From positions 204,377 to 268,376 of the forward strand of contig NZ_JBFEGN010000001.1 in NCBI RefSeq assembly GCF_047228825.1: a stretch of DNA of 64,000 nucleotides, in the 5' to 3' direction. Source of the DNA: Siminovitchia sp047228825. GTDB lineage: Bacteria > Bacillota > Bacilli > Bacillales > Bacillaceae_C. The notes under the pieces were generated by a model. That model did no database searches and was not told the DNA's origin. It saw nothing but the letters and a program-made list of their open reading frames with translations. This document shows positions 61,298 through 64,000 of this stretch, one piece after another; the first letter of the stretch is position 1, and each line of letters starts with the position of its first letter. Both the position numbers and the translations under genes were made by a program.

Positions 61298-62056
61298 TTA
61301 TTGCTTTAGAAAACGGGAAACTGCATCATGATGGGCATTACGCGCCCAAAGTTCTGCGCACCGCTTCCATTCATTTTCCATCCGTTCTTGTAAACGGACA
61401 GCATGAAATTTCTCGATCATTGCCTTTTTATATGCTTCTATGACACCTGAATCTTTTTGCAGCATTTTTGCCATATATTCGAAGGCTGTCTGCTCCGTTA
61501 GCGTATCATACACTTCTTGCAAAAAACCGATTTCTTTCATTTCATCGGCTGTATATATATCCGCTTCAGACAATAATTTGAATGCAACGGAAGGACCCAA
61601 GCGCTCATACAGCAGGCTCCCCCCTCCCCACCCGGTTGTGATGGCGAGGTTGGCTTGAATAAAGCCGAGCCTTGCACCTCGGCGTGCAATTCTAAAATCG
61701 CATGCGGCAGCTATTTCACTCCCGCCCCCGACGGCTGTGCCATTTATGGATGCAAGGGTCGGTTTTGGAAGCATCGCCAGCCTGCATAATAAGCTTCCCA
61801 TTCTTGACAACATGGAAATGGCTTCCGCTTGCGTTTTAAGCCGATGAAATTCTTCGACATCCCCTCCCGCACAAAAGGCATTATCGCCTTCACCTGTAAT
61901 AACAACCGCTTTTACGGAACTGTCCCTTTCGGCCCGGTCAAGCATTTCCCGAAAGCCGTCCATGACCCGGAAATTGACGGCATTTCGTTTTTCCGGTCTT
62001 GTAATTTTCCCAAAAAGAAGACCTTCATCTGTTTTAAATTGAATAAAATCCCCCAT
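61298..62056 (-). CDS. enoyl-CoA hydratase/isomerase family protein
   Basis: 252 residues, crotonase fold. Oxyanion-hole segments AFCAGGDV (60-67) and NGTAVGGGSE (105-114) with Glu114 are present. The second catalytic Glu of true hydratases is not seen: the expected PE site reads Ile-Gln-Ala-Asn-Leu (133-137). It may be a different crotonase such as an isomerase or decarboxylase. Start at 62056 (MGDFIQF) after GGAGG rather than an ATG eight codons earlier. Confidence 0.85.
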   Translation of the reverse strand: MGDFIQFKTDEGLLFGKITRPEKRNAVNFRVMDGFREMLDRAERDSSVKAVVITGEGDNAFCAGGDVEEFHRLKTQAEAISMLSRMGSLLCRLAMLPKPTLASINGTAVGGGSEIAAACDFRIARRGARLGFIQANLAITTGWGGGSLLYERLGPSVAFKLLSEADIYTADEMKEIGFLQEVYDTLTEQTAFEYMAKMLQKDSGVIEAYKKAMIEKFHAVRLQERMENEWKRCAELWARNAHHDAVSRFLKQ

Positions 62057-62123
62057 CGTTTGCCTCCATTCTGCTTTCATCCATTATGATCCATTATAAT
62101 GAAAAGGGGGCAAAACTTTAAGC

Positions 62124-62154
62124 TTGATTTACCGCCTTCCCCATAAGGTATAAT
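62124..62154 (+). promoter_or_regulatory. possible promoter of the CstR-like gene
   Basis: TTGATT (62124-62129) and a perfect TATAAT (62149-62154), 19 bases apart. The long spacer is typical of some regulated promoters. No clear operator was recognised. Confidence 0.4.
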
Positions 62155-62196
62155 GTTGAATTAACTTGACAATGTATTTGGAAAGGAGCATGTACT

Positions 62197-62460
62197 ATGC
62201 ACTATAATGACCCGTTAAAAAATAGAGTAAAGAGAATAGAAGGACAATTGCGCGGCATCTTGCGAATGATGGAAGAGGGAAAAGACTGCAAAGATGTGAT
62301 TACACAATTGTCTGCATCGAGGGCAGCCATTGACCGCACGATCGGCGTAATTGTCAGCCAAAACCTGGTAGAATGTGTAAAACAGGCAGAAGCGGAAGGA
62401 ACAAAGAAGACGGAAGATCTCGTCCAAGAAGCGGTTAACTTGCTTGTCCGAAGTACATAA
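62197..62460 (+). CDS. CsoR/RcnR family repressor, CstR-like
   Basis: 87 residues, all-helical CsoR fold (RVKRIEGQLRGILRMMEEG). Cys31 and Cys60 are at the positions of the persulfide-sensing pair of CstR. The copper-ligand His of CsoR, four residues before the second Cys, is Asn56 here. It should therefore sense sulfane sulfur rather than Cu(I). No sulfurtransferase or copper gene is next to it; a repeat region follows. Confidence 0.85.
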   Translation: MHYNDPLKNRVKRIEGQLRGILRMMEEGKDCKDVITQLSASRAAIDRTIGVIVSQNLVECVKQAEAEGTKKTEDLVQEAVNLLVRST

Positions 62461-63007
62461 GCACTTTTCATTCCGGTATTTAAAAGCAATGTACAGGCCA
62501 GTGAAGCTGCTAATTTAAATTATGCTTCCTTATCGCAGGAAAGATTTAGCATCTGGCAGCTTTGCGACAAGGTAAGCCTATACTTCCCCGAATAAGCTAC
62601 GCCGCAGGAGCACAATAGGCGCTAATCTCTTAGTCGGTAGGCGCTTGGCCGCCTTAGGCCGCCACGTCCTGTGGCGCCGGCGGTACCAGGACGTCCTTTC
62701 CTTCGGCAGGCTCAGGCAGCGACGTCCTCGAAAAAGCTTACGCTTTTTCTCCGTGCGATGACGATGCTGTCGAAGCTTTCCTTGTCCTGTCGCTTCGCCT
62801 GCACTGGCACGTCCTGTGCGTCGGCAGGCTCATGCGGCGACGTCCTCGAAAAAGCTTACGCTTTTCCTTCGTGCGATGACGATGCTGTCGAAGCTTTCCT
62901 TGTCCTGTCGCTTCGCCTGCACTAGCACGTCCTGTGCGTCGGAGCTAGACACAGATAAGCTTTTTTTGAAGGAAATGTTTAGCAAGTTATACTTTCTTAG
63001 AAAAAAA
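62461..63007. other. repeat-rich gene-free region between the CstR-like gene and rpmF
   Basis: About 550 bases, no credible gene. Frames at 62671-62925 and 62816-63019 are read out of the repeats. The first 230 bases are GC-rich with small palindromes (GGCCGCC / GGCGCC blocks), then the tandem 118-bp repeat. Confidence 0.65.
62693..62942. repeat. 118-bp tandem repeat, two copies plus a 14-bp partial third
   Basis: Copies 62693-62810 and 62811-62928 differ at about eight positions (about 93% identical), then the motif restarts at 62929. Each copy has a palindrome GAAAAAGC-TTAC-GCTTTT and GACGTCC / GTCCTG blocks. 118 is not a multiple of three, so a coding repeat is unlikely. Confidence 0.9.
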
Positions 63008-63046
63008 GAAAAAACGTGAAGAGTTTTTCCTCATCACGTTTTTTCA
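63008..63046 (-). terminator. terminator after rpmF
   Basis: AAAACGTGA / TCACGTTTT stem with A-run and T-run on the two sides, 10 bases past the rpmF stop; can act in both directions. Confidence 0.88.
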
Positions 63047-63056
63047 TTCTTCGAAA

Positions 63057-63230
63057 TCAATCGTTTACTACCGATTTCCCTTTATATGTTCCGCATTCTT
63101 TACAAACGCGGTGGGCAAGTTTCAATTCGCCGCAATTTGGGCATTCAACCATTCCAGGTACGCGTAATTTAAAATGAGTCCGGCGTTGTCTTTTTGCAGT
63201 TTTGGAAGTTCTTCGTTTAGGTACAGCCAT
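63057..63230 (-). CDS. rpmF: 50S ribosomal protein L32
   Basis: 57 residues starting MAVPKRRTSKTAKRQRR. Zinc ribbon with four cysteines: CPNC and CKEC. The zinc-dependent form. Start at 63230 after AGGAGGTG; a frame three codons longer overlaps that site. Pairs with yceD upstream, the usual arrangement. Confidence 0.97.
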   Translation of the reverse strand: MAVPKRRTSKTAKRQRRTHFKLRVPGMVECPNCGELKLAHRVCKECGTYKGKSVVND

Positions 63231-63262
63231 TCTTCCCACCTCCTTACAGTGCCATGATCTTA

Positions 63263-63814
63263 TTATTTTTGATCGTCTTTGTTTTTTTCAAGCAATTTGC
63301 CAAGCTCTGCCAGCCGCGGATCAATCTTTTGCTTCTCGTATTCCCTGGCTTGCGCAAGCTGATCCTCTGTAAGGACTTCCCATCCATTGCCCGCAGGCAG
63401 GCCACTGTCTGCTTTTGCCTCTTCCGAAAAAACCTGCATCGGTATTTCCAGCAGGAGCAGTTCATAAACAATCGGCATTAAATCAACTGTTCCGCCTTGA
63501 ACGACATGGGTTTCATCCGTTTCATCCAAATTGTAATCCGAAGGTCTTAATAAAAATGTTTCTATTGATCGGATGTGGAAAGGATAGTCAACGTCTGCCA
63601 ATGTTCTCGAACATGGCAAAGTAAATTTACCCGTCATCAGAAGATGAAAAGTAACTTTACGAGAGTCAACGTCGGCTGTCCCTTTGACACGGACCGGTGA
63701 CATATCCCTAATATCGGGATTTTCCTTTTGCAGTACATGCTTCACGTTGATTGTCTCATCAAGCTCCATTACATCGTTTTGATATTTATGTAACTCGGCT
63801 ACTGTCCATTTCAT
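63263..63814 (-). CDS. ylbN: YceD/DUF177 family protein (YlbN)
   Basis: About 183 residues starting MKWTVAELHKYQ. DUF177 members sit next to rpmF in most bacteria and are linked to large rRNA accumulation. Conserved TGKFTLPCSRTLADVDYPF and VDLMPIVYELLLLEIPM segments are present. Several ATG codons in a row (63814, 63817, 63820) follow AGGGGTGAT; 63814 is chosen for spacing. The 70-codon extension of the frame past 63820 is rejected because it crosses a perfect promoter. Confidence 0.92.
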   Translation of the reverse strand: MKWTVAELHKYQNDVMELDETINVKHVLQKENPDIRDMSPVRVKGTADVDSRKVTFHLLMTGKFTLPCSRTLADVDYPFHIRSIETFLLRPSDYNLDETDETHVVQGGTVDLMPIVYELLLLEIPMQVFSEEAKADSGLPAGNGWEVLTEDQLAQAREYEKQKIDPRLAELGKLLEKNKDDQK

Positions 63815-63841
63815 CATCATCACCCCTGGGCAACAAAAGTT

Positions 63842-63870
63842 ATTATAACTTTCACAGCTTCTTTTGTCAA
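63842..63870 (-). promoter_or_regulatory. consensus sigma-A promoter of the ylbN-rpmF operon
   Basis: TTGACA (63865-63870), 17-base spacer, TATAAT (63842-63847): perfect consensus on the minus strand, about 28 bases before the ylbN start. The remaining 130 bases to the window end show no gene. Confidence 0.93.
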
Positions 63871-64000
63871 TATAATCCTCTTTACAAGCTTTTTGCGATG
63901 TTCCCTTTTTTCGTATATACCCACAAAAAGAAAGCACGCTTTCAGAGGGCGGTGACAATGAACTTCTAATTTTAGAAGGCATATTTCAGAATATTCTATA

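Noticed and set aside
62671..63019. Two overlapping plus-strand frames (84 and 67 codons)
   Set aside because: They are produced by the 118-bp DNA repeat, shift frame between copies, and have low-complexity Leu/Ser/Cys-rich sequence without family resemblance.
63815..63982. N-terminal extension of YlbN
   Set aside because: It crosses a perfect sigma-A promoter and does not match the family.
1..64000. CRISPR arrays, tRNA or rRNA genes, IS elements, prophage
   Set aside because: No regularly spaced short direct repeats with unique spacers, no CCA-ended cloverleaf sequence, no transposase or integrase frame was seen. The 118-bp and 52-bp tandem repeats have no spacers.

Overview
The window is a stretch of chromosome from an endospore-forming Bacillaceae bacterium (Firmicutes). 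The evidence is the spoVM, spoIIGA-sigE-sigG, spoVD, spoVE and gerR genes, a bacillithiol gene (bshC), and gene order that follows Bacillus subtilis almost gene for gene over three segments (the yloU-to-pyrE, pyrR-to-divIB and mraZ-to-ylbN regions of that genome). Nearly all genes read on the minus strand. Genus and species cannot be decided from the sequence alone. No rRNA, tRNA, IS element, prophage or CRISPR array was seen.

Layout, in window coordinates. (1) 1-5.8 kb: 5' end of yloU, rpmB (plus strand), spoVM, thiN, rpe, rsgA, prkC, prpC. (2) 5.8-18.6 kb: rsmB, fmt, priA, coaBC, rpoZ, gmk, remA, yloC (yicC type), a Ca2+ P-type ATPase, and rqcH (plus strand). rlmN and def, expected in this group, are absent from it. 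(3) 18.6-27.3 kb: pyrimidine operon pyrR-pyrB-pyrC-carA-carB-pyrF-pyrE with two PyrR attenuators. pyrP, pyrK and pyrD are missing, and the CarA glutaminase has lost both its catalytic Cys and His. (4) 27.3-35.3 kb: rluD-type pseudouridine synthase, lspA, T-box-controlled ileS, divIVA, ylmH, ylmG, sepF, ylmE, ylmC. (5) 35.3-44 kb: sigG, sigE, spoIIGA, ftsZ, ftsA, then a 530-bp gene-free stretch where sbp-ylxX-ylxW would be expected, then divIB, murB, murG. (6) 44-56.2 kb: spoVE, murD, mraY, an unrecognised 81-codon gene, murE, spoVD, pbpB, ftsL, rsmH, mraZ (the dcw cluster, transcribed from mraZ downward). (7) 56.2-64 kb: bshC, a DUF3397 membrane protein, panE-like reductase, GNAT acetyltransferase, a DUF4064-like membrane protein, gerR, an enoyl-CoA hydratase-like protein, a CstR-like repressor, a repeat-rich intergenic region, rpmF and yceD.

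How the genes work together: the dcw genes supply lipid II (MurE, MraY, MurD, MurG, MurB), septal synthesis (PbpB, FtsL, DivIB) and the Z ring (FtsZ, FtsA, SepF, DivIVA). SpoVD and SpoVE are the sporulation counterparts for spore cortex. SpoIIGA, SigE and SigG run compartment-specific sporulation transcription. PrkC and PrpC form a kinase/phosphatase pair that senses muropeptides. RsgA, RqcH, YlmH, RpmB and RpmF serve ribosome assembly or rescue.

The most unusual points are the CarA with a dead glutaminase site in a pyr operon lacking pyrK and pyrD; the unknown small gene translationally coupled between murE and mraY; a long-range inverted repeat that could hide the spoVD ribosome binding site; two families of tandem, hairpin-containing intergenic repeats; and an RqcH with Glu in place of the conserved Asp of its DR motif.
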